A DNA stretch of 64,000 bases from Alnus glutinosa (GCF_958979055.1 NC_084899.1:6111001-6175000); one strand, 5' to 3'; counted from the first letter of the stretch, positions 11,728 through 23,632 are shown. Translations and numbers: made by a program. Notes: a model not told the origin generated them from the letters alone.

Positions 11728-12565
11728 TAGGGTGGGCAATTCGGGTTCACGGGTCGGGTTCGTGTCAACCCGACCGACCCGATTACATAAACGTGTCTGA
11801 CACGAACTCGACCCGATTATTAATCGGGTTGTGACACGCGACCTGAGCACGGCCCAATTAATAATCAGGTAACCCGAACACGACCCGATAAACCCAACTA
11901 ATAATCGTGTCACCTGTTTACCCGACCCGACCCGACATCAATTTCATAATATGCATGTTTTTTCATATGCTTTTTACCTTCAAATTTCAATTGCCGGTTT
12001 CGAAATCAAATATCTATATACACACCATTTCTACTGTGAACACAAACTCACACTAAGACCAACCAAATTCTTCAAATCCAAAGGCAAACGATTAAGCATC
12101 CGTTCAACATTGCAATTGAACACAACAATTGCAGTCAAAACGAAGTAAAAAGAGAAAGGAAGTGGCGGTGAAGCAAATTGAGTACGTACAGAGAGAGAGA
12201 GGTCGGATCTGGTCAAGAATGGCCTCTTTAGGGTTTTGTGATGGAAGCCAGTACGAGCGTCGCAGTGACACTACGACTTCGCTGGTTGGCGTGCGGGCGG
12301 GATGGCGGCGTATGGGCGGGCGGGTGGCGAGCGGGCTATTGGGCAGTTGGGCAGTGGGCCGCTGGTTGGCGAACTTGGCGTGCGGGCGGGTCCTGCGGGA
12401 TGGCTCATGGCGGCGGGCGGGTGGGCGGCGAGCGGGCTACTGGGCACTTGGGCAGTGGGCTAGGTTTCAGTTCAGTCTTTCAGAAATCAGAATGGGTATA
12501 ACCGCATAAGGCATTTCGTGTTTGAGTGTTTTGGACCTTTGGTTCGGGTTTATCTCTTTGGAAAA

Positions 12566-12596
<31 letters not shown>

Positions 12597-12720
12597 GAGG
12601 GGGTTCAGAATCGGGTTGACCCGATTTCGACCTAAACCCGATTATATAAAACCCAAACCCTATTTTCTCGTGTCATGTTCGTGTCGGGTTCACAGGTCGT
12701 ATCAAAAATTGCCAACCCTA
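11728..12720. mobile_element. hAT-type non-autonomous element, 993 bp, with 8-bp TSD
   Basis: The termini TAGGGTGGGCAATT and, inverted, TAGGGTTGGCAATT are flanked by identical 8-mers ACAAATGC (11720-11727 and 12721-12728). Subterminal regions are rich in short inverted motifs such as gggtcgggttcgtgtc and its complement, as expected for transposase-binding repeats. The centre (12129-12509) is GC-rich and contains a near-duplication (12310-12358 versus 12407-12462, 'gcgagcgggctattgggcag' type). An open frame there is low-complexity and probably not a gene. A (A)n run lies at about 12560-12596. Confidence 0.85.
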
Positions 12721-12729
12721 ACAAATGCT

Positions 12730-13720
12730 GAGGTGAAGCACAATGTTCAAATTATGTGTAATTTCTATAAAAAATAACGCAGAGTCAACCGGTTGCAGGC
12801 CGCTCATAATATAATTAAGATATTTACTCGAGATAAATAGGTTCCACACACCCTCTATTTCTATAGGGCTATTCGTACCGCTTGCAATTCGAATATATAA
12901 TAAATTAATTTGGGCGGATCCGTTACGGAGATGATACTGACTAATTAACAAATTATCAAATGAAGACACGAATTCATACCCATGCGCCATCACAGTGGAC
13001 CATAACTAGAGAATATATATACCGTAAGCAATAGGAATTTAATAATGCTTCTTCCGTTTGAAAAAAAAGGCACTTCATCATTATCCTGTCACTTATTGAC
13101 ATTATTGTGTGGGTAACTTTTTTTTTTTTTTTTCCCTTTTTTTTTTTTTTTGGCATAATGACAGTAAATTGAAAGCTACTCGGGGTGGTTGTCGCAAACC
13201 CTTCTATTTTCTTATTTTAAAAAAAGAATAAATAAATAATAAATAATAAAATTTTAATTAAAAAAGTATATACATATTTTAAGATAAGATAACGAAAATG
13301 TTAACGTGGTACTAACGAAGCTTAGAAAAATGGACAAAAAATTTACGGAGGGATTTGTATCAAGTTCACGAAAAATTAAATAATTTAATGTTGAAAAAAA
13401 AAATGAGGAATTTTTCAGAATTTTTGAAAAGACTTATGAATTTATTTTATATTTACCCAAAGATAAAAGTAGATAGAAATGTGGTGAGAAATTGAGAATC
13501 ACTACCGGTCATAAAATACTAGGGTAAAACGAAGCGTTTTATCGTAAGGACATTTATGTAAAAGAATGACTCCCTCGTCAGATTGCTGTCACGAAGGACC
13601 AAAAGCTTTAAAAAAGCAACAAGTCAACCGGAATAACCGGTAAAAATGTCGTAAAAAAAGCGAAAAGAAACCCCACAAACCCCTCATGTTAAACCGCCAC
13701 ATGTCCGATCTTATCCGTTT
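12730..13720. other. Intergenic, no gene recognised
   Basis: AT-rich, with poly(T) runs near 13120-13152 and no supported coding region. The part beyond about 13700 is probably the promoter of the small gene at 13876, with a pyrimidine-rich leader at 13764-13830. Confidence 0.5.
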
Positions 13721-13875
13721 CCCAATTTCTCCTTTAAAATAGTAACCCTCTGTCAAACAACCATCTCCATTACCCTTTTTCTTTTTCTTCAAACTCTCTA
13801 TCTCTGCCCCTCACAACTCTCTCACTCTTTCTGAAAAAAAAACCTATAGCTTTGTTTATCTGAAAGGCTCTTCAA

Positions 13876-14265
13876 ATGGCTACGAATCTCATCCCCTTCC
13901 GATCTACCGGGATCCGTGCGTGTGCTATTCCGGGTAACCGGAGACCAGACCCGAACAACCGCAAACCCGTTTCCTCCGCCAACTGGTGGACCCCGCTCTT
14001 CGGGTGGTCGTCGGAGCCCGACTACATTGATTCCGGAAGAAAAGAGAAGATCCGAGACGGCTCCGAGGAGCCGGAGAACAAATCGGGCCCGGATCTCGAC
14101 CGGAAGCCGGCGCGTTCCCGGTACGCCCCGGGTTGCTTCACGGAGGAAAAGGCGAGGCAGCTCCGGTTGAAGACCATGGAAACGGAGTCGTTTCACGACG
14201 CCATGTACCACTCCGCCATCGCCTCCCGCCTCGCCTCCGATTTCAACGGCCGCTCCGATCTGTGA
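13876..14265 (+). CDS. Plant-specific small uncharacterised protein (129 aa)
   Basis: A single-exon gene starts at an ATG in good context (tcaaATGGCT) after a pyrimidine-rich leader and ends at TGA. The frame is GC-rich with strong coding bias, unlike its surroundings. Conserved-looking segments are MATNLIPFR at the start, a tryptophan-rich WWTPLFGWSSEPDYID block (about residues 42-57) and a C-terminal FTEEKARQLR...ESFHDAMYHSAIASRLAS block (about 93-123). I remember this combination from small land-plant proteins without assigned function, sometimes labelled as a SecA-translocase-like product, a label I would not trust. No signal peptide or membrane segment is evident. A further frame on the opposite strand is a shadow. 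Confidence 0.85.
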   Translation: MATNLIPFRSTGIRACAIPGNRRPDPNNRKPVSSANWWTPLFGWSSEPDYIDSGRKEKIRDGSEEPENKSGPDLDRKPARSRYAPGCFTEEKARQLRLKTMETESFHDAMYHSAIASRLASDFNGRSDL

Positions 14266-14289
14266 TCTCCGACGAATTACGGCAATATT

Positions 14290-15935
14290 TGAAGCGCCGT
14301 AGGTCCAAATTTGTAATTTTTTCCCCCTTTTTTTTTTTTTTTTTGTTTTTTTTTTTTTGTAGTTTTGTTTCCAAGCATAAAAGAGAATGAGAACTTGGAA
14401 AAGTGTTAAATGTTGATGGTATAGATGTAATTATGTTTTCAATGTGGATTGTTAATTACGTGGTAGATACGTTGATGTAGCATGTAATGTAATTATTGAT
14501 GTATTTGATAATATTTTTAGATCTTTCTTTGTAGATTAGGCTATTTTTTAGACTTTCCATTAGTGAGACTGGTGATTATCCTAATTTAATTAAAGATGAT
14601 GATTTGACGTGTAGCAGATTAGGGGGTAATCATTGATCCCACTAATTTAGTTGAAATTATGGGTTTGATAACATTGATCCATAATGATTTGAGAGTTTGC
14701 AAGGTTGGTGTGGGTGTATGGGGACCTTCTGGTAGTGGGATGGAGACGAACGCACTAGATCGTAGCCCATCAACTTGGCTATTCTTTTTTTTTTTTTTTT
14801 ATATGAAATCAACTTGGCTATTCTACATACGGATCTTTGACTGTATCCTGGAACTTTTCTAGATGGTAATCAAAGTATCTATAGAGGAATATTCTTTATG
14901 CGTCAGGATATCTGTAAAAAAATGGTTCTATTTTGATTAATTTTTTTTTTGAGTAATCCACCTCTCCCTTCTTTCTGGGAGAATATTTTTTTTTTTTTTT
15001 TTGAGTATGAGTAAAAGGTGAGAATATTTTTTTTGAGCATGAGTTGATTGATGTGATATAAAGTAGAAAGAATTTATATAAAAAAGTAAACAAATTTTGT
15101 TTTGTAGTGAATTCTTTTATTCAAATAATAATAAAAAATTGTTGATGTGATATAAAAAGTTAAAAAAGTTAAGATTATTTTGAGTTAATATTTTTTTGAA
15201 AAAGATAAAAATAAGGAAAAGGAGGAGGGAATGGGGTTATTAAACGGGCCTAGGTCGTGATGTATAGGGAAATTAAAGTTGATCGCACGTCTAGCCCCAA
15301 ATTAAATGAACCTGCAAAATAGTAAAAAGATCGAGCAAGAAAATGATATCGGCGGGGATCTTTGATGCTTTTATGTGATATGTCAGAATTGGCTAAGGGG
15401 TAGGTTACGAGCTTAAAGAATTTACAGGGTAGGATTAATGATGGGTACCTCTCGATTGAGCCTTTTTCAAAAATACTCTTAATTTGACTTGAAGGGGATC
15501 AACTAGGCCCATAGAAGGGTCAAGTTAGCCTCTTCTAAAAAAAAATAAAAAAATAAAAAATAACCTAGGCTTACACCTTAGGCTCAACTAAGTGATCCTA
15601 AAGGCTCAAAAAAGAGAGGAAAAGGCACGATAGATCAACTAGTGCAGTTCACATCGATGGTGTCATGTAATCGGTGCACAGTTGCACAAGCAGATAAAAC
15701 AATGCATGCAAAACAAAATTAAATGTAATCAAGGAAGAACCAAATAACATGAGACTTCAATACATGATATGAAAATTGAATTGCATACAATTGGTTCAAC
15801 ATTTTTCATATATATATATATATATATGTTGTCGCCTTGAATCCAATCTGTAATAATCCATGCAAGAAAAAGCAAGTAATATAGTTGACCACCTTAATTA
15901 GCTTAATTACCAATGATCCTCCACTTAATTTCTTC
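14290..15935. other. 3' UTR of the small gene, then intergenic DNA
   Basis: The first ~250 bases, with poly(T) and 'ttgatgtatttgataat', are probably the 3' UTR of the gene at 13876. Beyond that are only poly(T/A) tracts (14783-14800, 14984-15002) and AT-rich DNA. A (TA)n run lies at about 15810-15826. No gene was recognised. Confidence 0.5.
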
Positions 15936-15940
15936 ACGTT

Positions 15941-16928
15941 TTATAGCTCGTAAATCATGCCGACTTTTAGCATGCGCTTGCGAGGAATATTATCGAAAAC
16001 ATTTTCAGTCTGGCTTAAATTTTTCCTCAAGAAATTGTAAGCATAATTTATCAAAAACCTCTTTCCTATACCCGCTCCTTTTCCAGCAACCACTTCATTC
16101 TCGCCAATCAAATGAACAACCCCGGCACGCCATGCTTCATCTAAACCCTCAATCTCTCTCTCCACCTCCTCTTCATCAACATGCTTTACATCTTCATTAA
16201 CCAACCCAGCATCCAACGACTCCCCATCATTTTCAACATCATTTAGTTTACTTTGGGCGAACCAAAAATCATCTACAATAAACTCCTTCAATCTTTCAAC
16301 TAACATTTCCTCGAGGGGTTCTTGTTCTTGAGGCCTATCTGTGTACCCATATCTAACAACACATCGAAACACATTTTGGTCTTTAAGCTCCACACGACGA
16401 AAGAGGAAACGCTCTTCCACTGCAACTTTGCTGATGGGTAGTGACTTGATGGAGACAAAGACAATTGTTGAGTGCATTGCAGGCACATTTGCAACGTAGT
16501 GCTTGAAAATGGGGGGGATGCCCTGAACAAGCTCTGAATAGAACAAGGCCAAACCAGGGAGTCGACAAAACTTTGTATCTGCAGCACCTATCTCATTGAG
16601 CTTCTCCAAAGAAACTTTGTTATTCAACTCGTAGAAGTACTTTCTTCTGTGCACATCATTCCAAATGTACATTATACTCATCAAGACTGCAGCAAAGGCT
16701 AGGGGAAGATATCCTCCTTGGTCAAACTTGTAAAGGACTGAGCTTAAGTAGAGAAGCTCCAAAGTGCCAATAACAAGAACATAGGAGACTATTAAGAGTA
16801 TGTGAGATTTCCATATCATAATCATGATTAGTACTAGGAAGGCCGATGTGAGAGCCATCACAAATACCACTGCTATCCCTGTGTACGTACAAAATAACAA
16901 AAATAAAATTTCCATTTTTTCTTAATTA

Positions 16929-16971
<43 letters not shown>

Positions 16972-19900
16972 CTATTGATAAAAGCTATGTGGGTACGTAG
17001 TGTATTAATTACCGTATGCGTTGCCAATCTTTGCGGTGCTCCTGAAACCCAAAGTGACCCCTATGCATGCCAACATAAGAAGGTAATTGACTTCTGGTAT
17101 GTAAACTTGTCCTTCATACTTAGCCGATGTATGCACGATTTTCACCCGAGGAAAACAGTCTAGTGAGAGGGATTGTTGGACCATAGAGAAAGTCCCTGAA
17201 ATCATGGCCTGACTAGCTACTATTGTCGCTAATATAGCCAACACAAACGTTGGCGAATACAAAGGGTCTGCATGCATCACAAGTACGTAGCCACATGATT
17301 TAACAACGTGCATGGCTAGCGTTTTTTTGGATCATATCGTGACAGAAAATATATATGTGTTTTTGTTTACCTGGTATGGACTCGAAGAAGGCATCCTTGA
17401 CAAGATGATTATGCTTGCGAAGGAAGGACGCTTGTCCAGCGTATGCCAAAATGAGAGCCGGGTACGTCACCGAGCACATACTTATTTGAATTGACCGAAC
17501 TGTGAAGTGCCCAACATCGGCAAACAGCGCTTCGGCTCCTGCATGCATATTTCAAGTTAAAATTCATTAATAAAATTAATTTCCCAAGTAATATTTCAAA
17601 GAATAATTAATATATAATTATCTCATATATATTATAATTGGGAAGCAATAATTCGATCCAGATGCCGACCTGTTATGGCAAGAACAGTGCCACCTAGAGA
17701 AACCCAAGCTTCTGTTTTGTTCCTCTGGAAATATTGAACGATGTATTTTGGATTTAAGGCTTTGACAACAGTTGGATCAAATTTGATGAAATTAAAAAGG
17801 CCAATGCCCCCGATGAATGCGAACCAAACGCAAATTATTGGCGCAAAAGTATAGCCCACTTTGTCGGTTCCAAATCTTTGGATCATAAATAGGAAGATCA
17901 AGATAGCAACTGATATCCAGACAATCATATCTGTACGTGCAGGAATGAAAAATTAATAATGGTATGAAAAATTATGACAAAATTTTCTTATAAATTATGA
18001 TGAACAGAGATGAGTAAATGTGGGGTACGGTACCGTCTGTCACCGCAGATGTAGCTCGCTTGATCCCACCCACAGCCGATAACACTGTCAATAAAATGGA
18101 AAAGAGGAATGACAAATTAACGAGCAACAAAAAGACGAAGCCTAATTACTTGTACGTCTTTTTGCATAGTTTTGAATAAATCGACAAGTACATCGGAGTT
18201 TAGAACTTAGTTTAGTTTTAACTAGCTTTACAGTTTTACATAATTGCCACGATCGTTATACAGCTAGGTAGTTAGTTCGTTTGTTAGTTAGTTTAAGCGC
18301 ACGTGTGCTTATTACTTGTGTATAAATACTCTTCTTGTATGTAACTCTATTCTCAAGTTAATCAATACAGAGACTCAGTTCATCTTCACATTTCTTGTTC
18401 CACACGTTGTTCTCTCTATTCTTCATCAATTGCTTTACAATTCTGTAAAGTTGATATGGTATCAGAGTTTTTCACGATTCAGTGAAATTTCATTCTTCAA
18501 TTCATTTTTTTTCTTCAATTCAACCTTTAATTCAACTACTTTCGTTAATGACGAATTCATCTTCTTCTTCATCCTTAACCAAAAATTCTTCGATTCCTTT
18601 TTTTTCTCAACAATGGTGATAATCTAGGAACAATGTTGGTCTATCAACCTCTTACCGGTGGAAATTACAATACATGGATGAGTAGATCCATGATTGAATC
18701 TCTCACGGCAAAGAACAAAATTGTGTTCATCGATGGTTCCCTACCGAAACCATCTCCTGAAGATGAAGCAGTTTTTCATGCGTGGACTCGATGCAATAAT
18801 ATGATTATTGCTTGGATTCTAAATTCAATCTCAAAGGAAATCGCCTCAAGCGTGATTTACATCACTACCTGTGCCGAAATGTAGCAGGATTTGAAAGATA
18901 GATTCTCTCAAGGTAATGGTCCTCGAATCTTTCAACTTCAAAAACTTCTTGCAACCCTAGCTCAAGAAGATTTATCTGTTACTGATTACTTTACTAAGAT
19001 CAAGACTATTTGGGATGAATTAGACGCTTTACAATTCTGTAAAGTTGATAAGTACTGTTAAATCACAAACTCAAATATTTAATTAAAATTTGGTAAATGA
19101 TTGAGTAAAAGTTCAAATTCATGAATTTTAATTTTGATACTATATTAAACTATCACTTGTCCTAAAATTTTAAACTAATAAGAAGAAATAAATTTCATCA
19201 ATGACAACATTCGAAAGCAAATTAACATAACACGTATAAGGGTCATTTTCAAGATATAATTAAGGTCCGGTAAAGTAGAAGATAATTAAACACACCTGAG
19301 ATGCAAGGCGTGAGAACACCATCGCCAATAACCATGGCAGTTCCAAGCATGGTGGCAAGCAATAGGAAGAACTTGGCAAACTGGCTGCTTTCCAGCTTAG
19401 ACTTCACCCTCGATGCAATCAACTCATGACGACTGCTCGGTAACTCAAGCTGGAAATTCGACACCTCCTGATCATCTTCTGCAGCCTGCTGATTTGGGAT
19501 CAAACCAACCTTTGCATCTCGGCATATGAGAGAGTACAACGCAAATTGCCCTCCTAAACAAACATATTTTTATAAAATATGGCCATAAATATGTGTGAAA
19601 ATATAAAGAGCTAAAAGGGGTCCTAAATATATCGTACCTTCGCCATTATCGTTGGCCTGTAAGACGATGAAAACGTACTTAACGAGAGGGATTAAGGTGA
19701 GGGTGTAAAAGATCAAAGAAAGAACACCCAAAATGTCGTCGTTGTGCTTGATTCCATTACTAAAAGTGCTCGCATACACATAGAGTGGTGAAGTACCAAT
19801 GTCTCCGTATACAATTCCGATGCTCTGGAATGCTAAATGCAAGACCACCGACCAGCCCTCTGGAATGCCATGGCCCTGACGACCGGGAACAGTGGAGGAT

Positions 19901-20022
19901 TCTATGTCCAAGGAATCGAATCTTCGCAAAACTTTCTTCCCATGAAGTTGTCTGGAAAATTCCTCCATACTTTGTTCAGAACGTACATGTTGGTGCTGCT
20001 TCACTAGACATTTCTGTATCAC
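15941..20022 (-). CDS. HAK5-like: HAK/KUP/KT potassium transporter, HAK5-like (771 aa, 7 exons)
   Basis: Predicted plasma-membrane K+ (K+/H+ symport) transporter. Exons on the minus strand: 20022-19638, 19553-19296, 18084-18034, 17930-17670, 17538-17371, 17267-17013 and 16878-15941. All junctions are GT-AG and in frame. Family motifs are [12 protein letters not shown] (residues 69-80), the K+-transporter block [19 protein letters not shown] (about 122-140), [35 protein letters not shown] and the terminal [12 protein letters not shown]. The length is normal for the family. The exon 1 leader is short. A second in-frame Met (MEEFSRQ, residue 19) is an alternative start. Where I recall GVLTPSIS in relatives, this protein has Cys. 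Similarity is to cluster I, the high-affinity HAK5 group, whose members are usually induced by K+ starvation; that inference is moderate. Intron 2 contains a copia insertion. Confidence 0.92.
18192..19050 (+). mobile_element. Internally deleted Ty1/copia element in intron 2 of the K+ transporter
   Basis: The sense strand of the element is opposite to the host gene. A promoter-like tgtataaatactcttcttg (18319 on) and pyrimidine-rich LTR end are followed by TGGTATCAGAG at 18457-18467, the copia primer-binding site complementary to initiator tRNA-Met. A gag remnant follows. The last 25 bases (19026-19050) repeat exactly the 25 bases before the primer site (18432-18456). AAGTAC flanks both sides (18186-18191 and 19050-19055), a possible target duplication. 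RT, integrase and most of the 3' LTR are missing. Confidence 0.75.
18548..19025 (+). pseudogene. copia gag fragment
   Basis: The translation starts [15 protein letters not shown], then after a frameshift near 18610 continues with [30 protein letters not shown] and [18 protein letters not shown], the usual order of the UBN2-type gag of copia elements. A TAG at about 18882 replaces the Trp expected in 'EMWQDLKDRF'. The similarity continues to [10 protein letters not shown], where the frame runs into the terminal repeat. The frameshift, the stop and the truncation show it is non-functional. Confidence 0.85.
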
Positions 20023-20110
20023 TTCCCCTTCTGATCAGTTCTATCTCTCTAGCTAGCTTCCTCCCATTTCAATGAACGTTGCAGTTTTTAATTACATTGA
20101 CTTCCCTCCT

Positions 20111-20121
20111 ATATATATTTC
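20111..20121 (-). promoter_or_regulatory. Candidate TATA box of the K+ transporter gene
   Basis: The minus strand reads aaatatatataggag about 90 bases upstream of the first ATG at 20022. Position and sequence suit a core promoter. The transcription start is not determined. Confidence 0.4.
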
Positions 20122-20129
20122 CAAGTGCC

Positions 20130-21928
20130 AACAAAATCAACACATTAATTAATATTCCCACCGCACGTACGCTTTCTAGATGTCGTTCAAGTAGTAGGAA
20201 TCTACAAGAGCCAATGGATTTAATTTCTTTGGTGATATCGATCTAACAACATTTTTTATTAAAATTAATGATATGTTTGTTTCATATTAGGAAAATGTTT
20301 TTCGCCAAAAGTATTTTTTGTGTTTGACAAGTACGGAAAATTACAAATATTTTTTATATTTTCATTCAATTATATTAATTTATAAAAATCAATTTTTATT
20401 CACAACATATAAATATTAATGTAAAATAATATAAAAATTACAGGTGACGAAATTCTGTCATTGATCGGCAAGATTTTTCGTCCCCTGAAAATCATTTTCC
20501 TAGCTATATTGACAAAAAAATTGATGATTGCTATAGTGTTCACCAAATTTAATTAGCAATGTTCACTCACTAACTGTTAAAACAAATTAAAAAATAAATA
20601 AATAAATTATTCTATTATTCTCTCTCATCTCAATTTTTTTTTTTTTTAATTTTTTTAAGAAAGAACAAATAGTGAGACCTTTTGGCAAAAATAGAGAAGA
20701 GCATCTCCAACAAATGCTTTAAATGACTCGTATTAGTTATATTTAAGTAATATGAGCCCTTTTAGCTCTCTAATTAAGCAGATGCTTCAAAGTAAAATAT
20801 TAAACTCGGTAGCACATTGAGTGAATATAATATTGAGGGCAATTGTTTACTTTTTGTTTTTTTATTTGTTTCCCTCATTCTTTAGCCCATTGAAAAATAA
20901 TATTTAAAGAAATTAAAGAGTGGAATAGATAATTTTTGCTGAAAATGTTGTGCTTGAAAAAGTTAGTAGCTAAAATAGAAATATATGAATTATTTTTTTA
21001 GCTAAAAAAAAAATTTAAAATTGCTGACCCTAATTTTTTATTTTTTTATTTTCTAAATGACCCTAATTTAAATGCTCTAGAAGTTAATCAATAAAAGATT
21101 TATTTGATATATTGGTTGCTTACTAACAATCGAACAAGAAGTTATTAATTCTAAAAAAAAAAAAAAAAAAAAACCTATGGTGGGAGGCATAGAAAACTAG
21201 TATAATTTGGGATGACCTGAATATTCACGCAAATGGTCAGATATTAATATGCATTAGGCTGCAATAATCTTTAATACAATTCCCCTACATATAGAAAACA
21301 GAGTAAAAGTAGTAGTTCACTTGTTAATGGTATGAAATGAATGAGACCACCTGTCAAATACCCTCTATGGGAAACTGAAATAGATGTACAGGAGGAAGCA
21401 ACTGGCAACCTAATTCAAATAATTTGCCATTTGGTAAAGGAGAAAACACTAGTGCATTAATCATGTTTATAAATGCATGATGTAGACGACAGCCTTCTTC
21501 AAGACATATATATCCTTGAAACTTCAAAGAAACCACCTACCACTTGCCGGTTTTATTGAAGATAAACTCAGCCTCTCCTGTGAAGAAGAGATTAAAGCAG
21601 GCAGCTAAGAAGTTTGAATAGAGCAAAAGAAAAAAAAAAACAAATTAACCACCAGGCAATATTTAATGAACATCTTCCACAAAGTAATGTGGTTAGTATC
21701 AATGGAAGATTATATTAAATAATCTCCTCGACCATCTCGGATACCCCTTGCAACCATGTGGGCCTCCTCTTTTTGGGATGCTTAAAAGATTAACACAAGT
21801 ACAAATTTTTGTGTTGGGCCGCTACCAAAAATTTTCTTGATTGCATTTTCCCGCGCCCTCCTCTCTTCTCCCATCATAACGGTAAAGATTCCCCTTCCTT
21901 GCTCTCTCTTCTTAGTGTATATTTTTGC

Positions 21929-21959
<31 letters not shown>

Positions 21960-22040
21960 TCTCGTAAATGAAGTGTATGAGAAATGAGCAGAATAAAGTG
22001 AAGTTCTTGATGTCCATTGCAACTTAATTTAAGTTTTTCG
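20130..22040. other. Intergenic, no gene recognised
   Basis: AT-rich DNA without a supported gene. 20270-20345 (gtttgtttcatattagg... ttttcgcc) looks like a fragment of the TIR family at 3060. An A-run is at about 21153-21173 and a (TAA)n microsatellite at 21931-21959. Confidence 0.5.
21931..21959. repeat. (TAA)n microsatellite
   Basis: About nine uninterrupted TAA units. Confidence 0.9.
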
Positions 22041-22045
22041 ATTTG

Positions 22046-22250
22046 ACCATTTTTTTTTTTTTTTTTAAGAACTGACGATCAGATTTTGATCTGACCATTT
22101 GATTTTATTTTTTTTTTTAAAAAAAAGAAATTGGACGGTCAGATTTTGATCTGACCATCTGATTTATTTATTTTTAAAAGATTAGACAGTTAGATTTTGA
22201 TCAGACCATCTGATCTTTTTTTTTTTTTTTTTTCTTTTTTTAAGATCAAA
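22046..22250. repeat. Three-copy degenerate tandem repeat
   Basis: A unit of about 60-65 bp is repeated three times. Each has an internal palindrome gtcagattttgatctgac followed by 'catctgat' and a poly(T) spacer (centres near 22085, 22148 and 22200). The T tracts vary in length between copies. Confidence 0.7.
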
Positions 22251-22642
22251 ACTTTTTGTTAATTTATTGTTAGTTTTAAACGGTTGACTCCCAGCCGTTC
22301 GATTTCTATAGCCTAATCCCAACCGTCCATTCCTTATCTTCTGCATTAAACTATCCCACTCACTTAAATATTGATCCAACGGCTGTTAAGTAAAGGCACC
22401 AAAACATGCGTATGACCATCTGGCAGACCATAAATGCTCTCCAAATAGGGAAATGCTTCATGCAAGTAGTGCACAAACCCTTGCACAACCCTAAGAGGGT
22501 GGGGTTCACATGCACTAATACTATTGGGATTTGATTCTTACACTACACCATCACAACAACTATACAACAACTCTTCACATGAGGGGTTGTTGTGTAGTTA
22601 TTATATTGGTATTATAAATCTAATATTTTCTAATAATATTTG

Positions 22643-22784
22643 GGGAATGATTCTTGCACTCACAGTGCACAACAAGTGTACAACATTAAGACACAATGGA
22701 GTGGGGCCCAATGTGTAGGTCCCACTTCATTGTGTCTTGCTGTTGTACACTTGTTGTGCACTGTGAGTATTTCTATCATTTTCC
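22643..22784. repeat. Near-perfect hairpin MITE (about 142 bp)
   Basis: The left arm, cagtgcacaacaagtgtaca then ttaagacacaatggagtggg, is repeated almost exactly in inverted orientation on the right (22715-22765), leaving only a short loop around 22706-22716. The flanks ggaatgattcttgcactc / gagtatttctatcattttcc extend the symmetry. Transcription through it would give a stem of roughly 50 bp. Confidence 0.8.
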
Positions 22785-22879
22785 ATAGTTTATTTTTAAC
22801 ATTTTCCCTCCAAATATATATGTATACAAGTTTATACATCTTGACAAGTGCCAAATTGTGGAGTTCATTATTTATTTTA

Positions 22880-23632
22880 GGGTTAAATACCCTACACACT
22901 CATGTAGTTTAAAATTTTTATTTTTTACTCTTTAAGTTTTCATTTTTATCATAGGTGATACCTGTAGTATATGAAAAGATGGAAATAGTACATCCGTCCA
23001 TTTTTCCATCCAAAATTGACGGAAATCCACATCAGTGCCACGTGACACCATTCAAAATGCGACATGTGACCACACTATTTTTTTTTTAATTTTTCTTTTA
23101 AAATTTTTTAAAGCTTTTTTTTAAAAAAATTGTAGGGGTGGCCGGCCACCCCCAAAGGCCAAACAAGAAAGACAAAAAACAAATTATTTTTGCCCTGTGG
23201 GTGACCGCGAGGGTGGTTCGGCCACCCCCAAGGGCCAAACCCTACAAAAAAAAAAATAAAAAAAATTGAGGGTTTGGCCAACCACCCTCAAAGGCGGCCG
23301 GTCTAGGGGGTGGTTCAGGCCAAATGGGGGTGTGGCTACCCACCCCCATGTGGCCCAAAAGTCACTCCTACAATTTTTTATTTTTTAATTTTTTTTAAAA
23401 AAGGCTTAAAATAATAATAAAAAAAAATAGTGTGACCACGTGTCGCACTTTGAATGGTGTTACGTGGCGTTGACGTGAATTTTCGTCAGTTTTGAATAGA
23501 AAAATGAACAGAAGTACTATTTTCATCTTTTCTTATACCGCAGGTACTTCATATGATAAAAATTAAAGCTCAAGGGTCGAGGGACAAAAAATAAAGTTTA
23601 CAAACCACTTAAAATATTTTTGTATTTACCCC
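22880..23632. mobile_element. Mutator-like foldback element with 9-bp TSD
   Basis: The ends GGGTTAAATAC and, inverted, GGGGTAAATAC are flanked by identical 9-mers TTTATTTTA (22871-22879 and 23633-23641). A 9-bp duplication points to the Mutator superfamily, though the site is AT-rich. Long inverted arms carry 'atgcgacatgtgaccacac' and its counterpart 'gtgtgaccacgtgtcgcac' around 23060 and 23435. The centre has GC-rich 'ggtggccggccacccc' palindromes. No transposase frame. Confidence 0.78.

Noticed and set aside
12129-12509. Open frame of 126 codons (and an overlapping one) in GC-rich sequence
   Set aside because: It lies inside the hAT element, is dominated by Gly/Arg/Trp from a duplicated GC-rich core, and has no recognisable domain.
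22046-22250. CRISPR-like array of palindromic repeats
   Set aside because: Only three degenerate units with poly(T) spacers in a plant genome and no cas genes. It is an ordinary tandem repeat.
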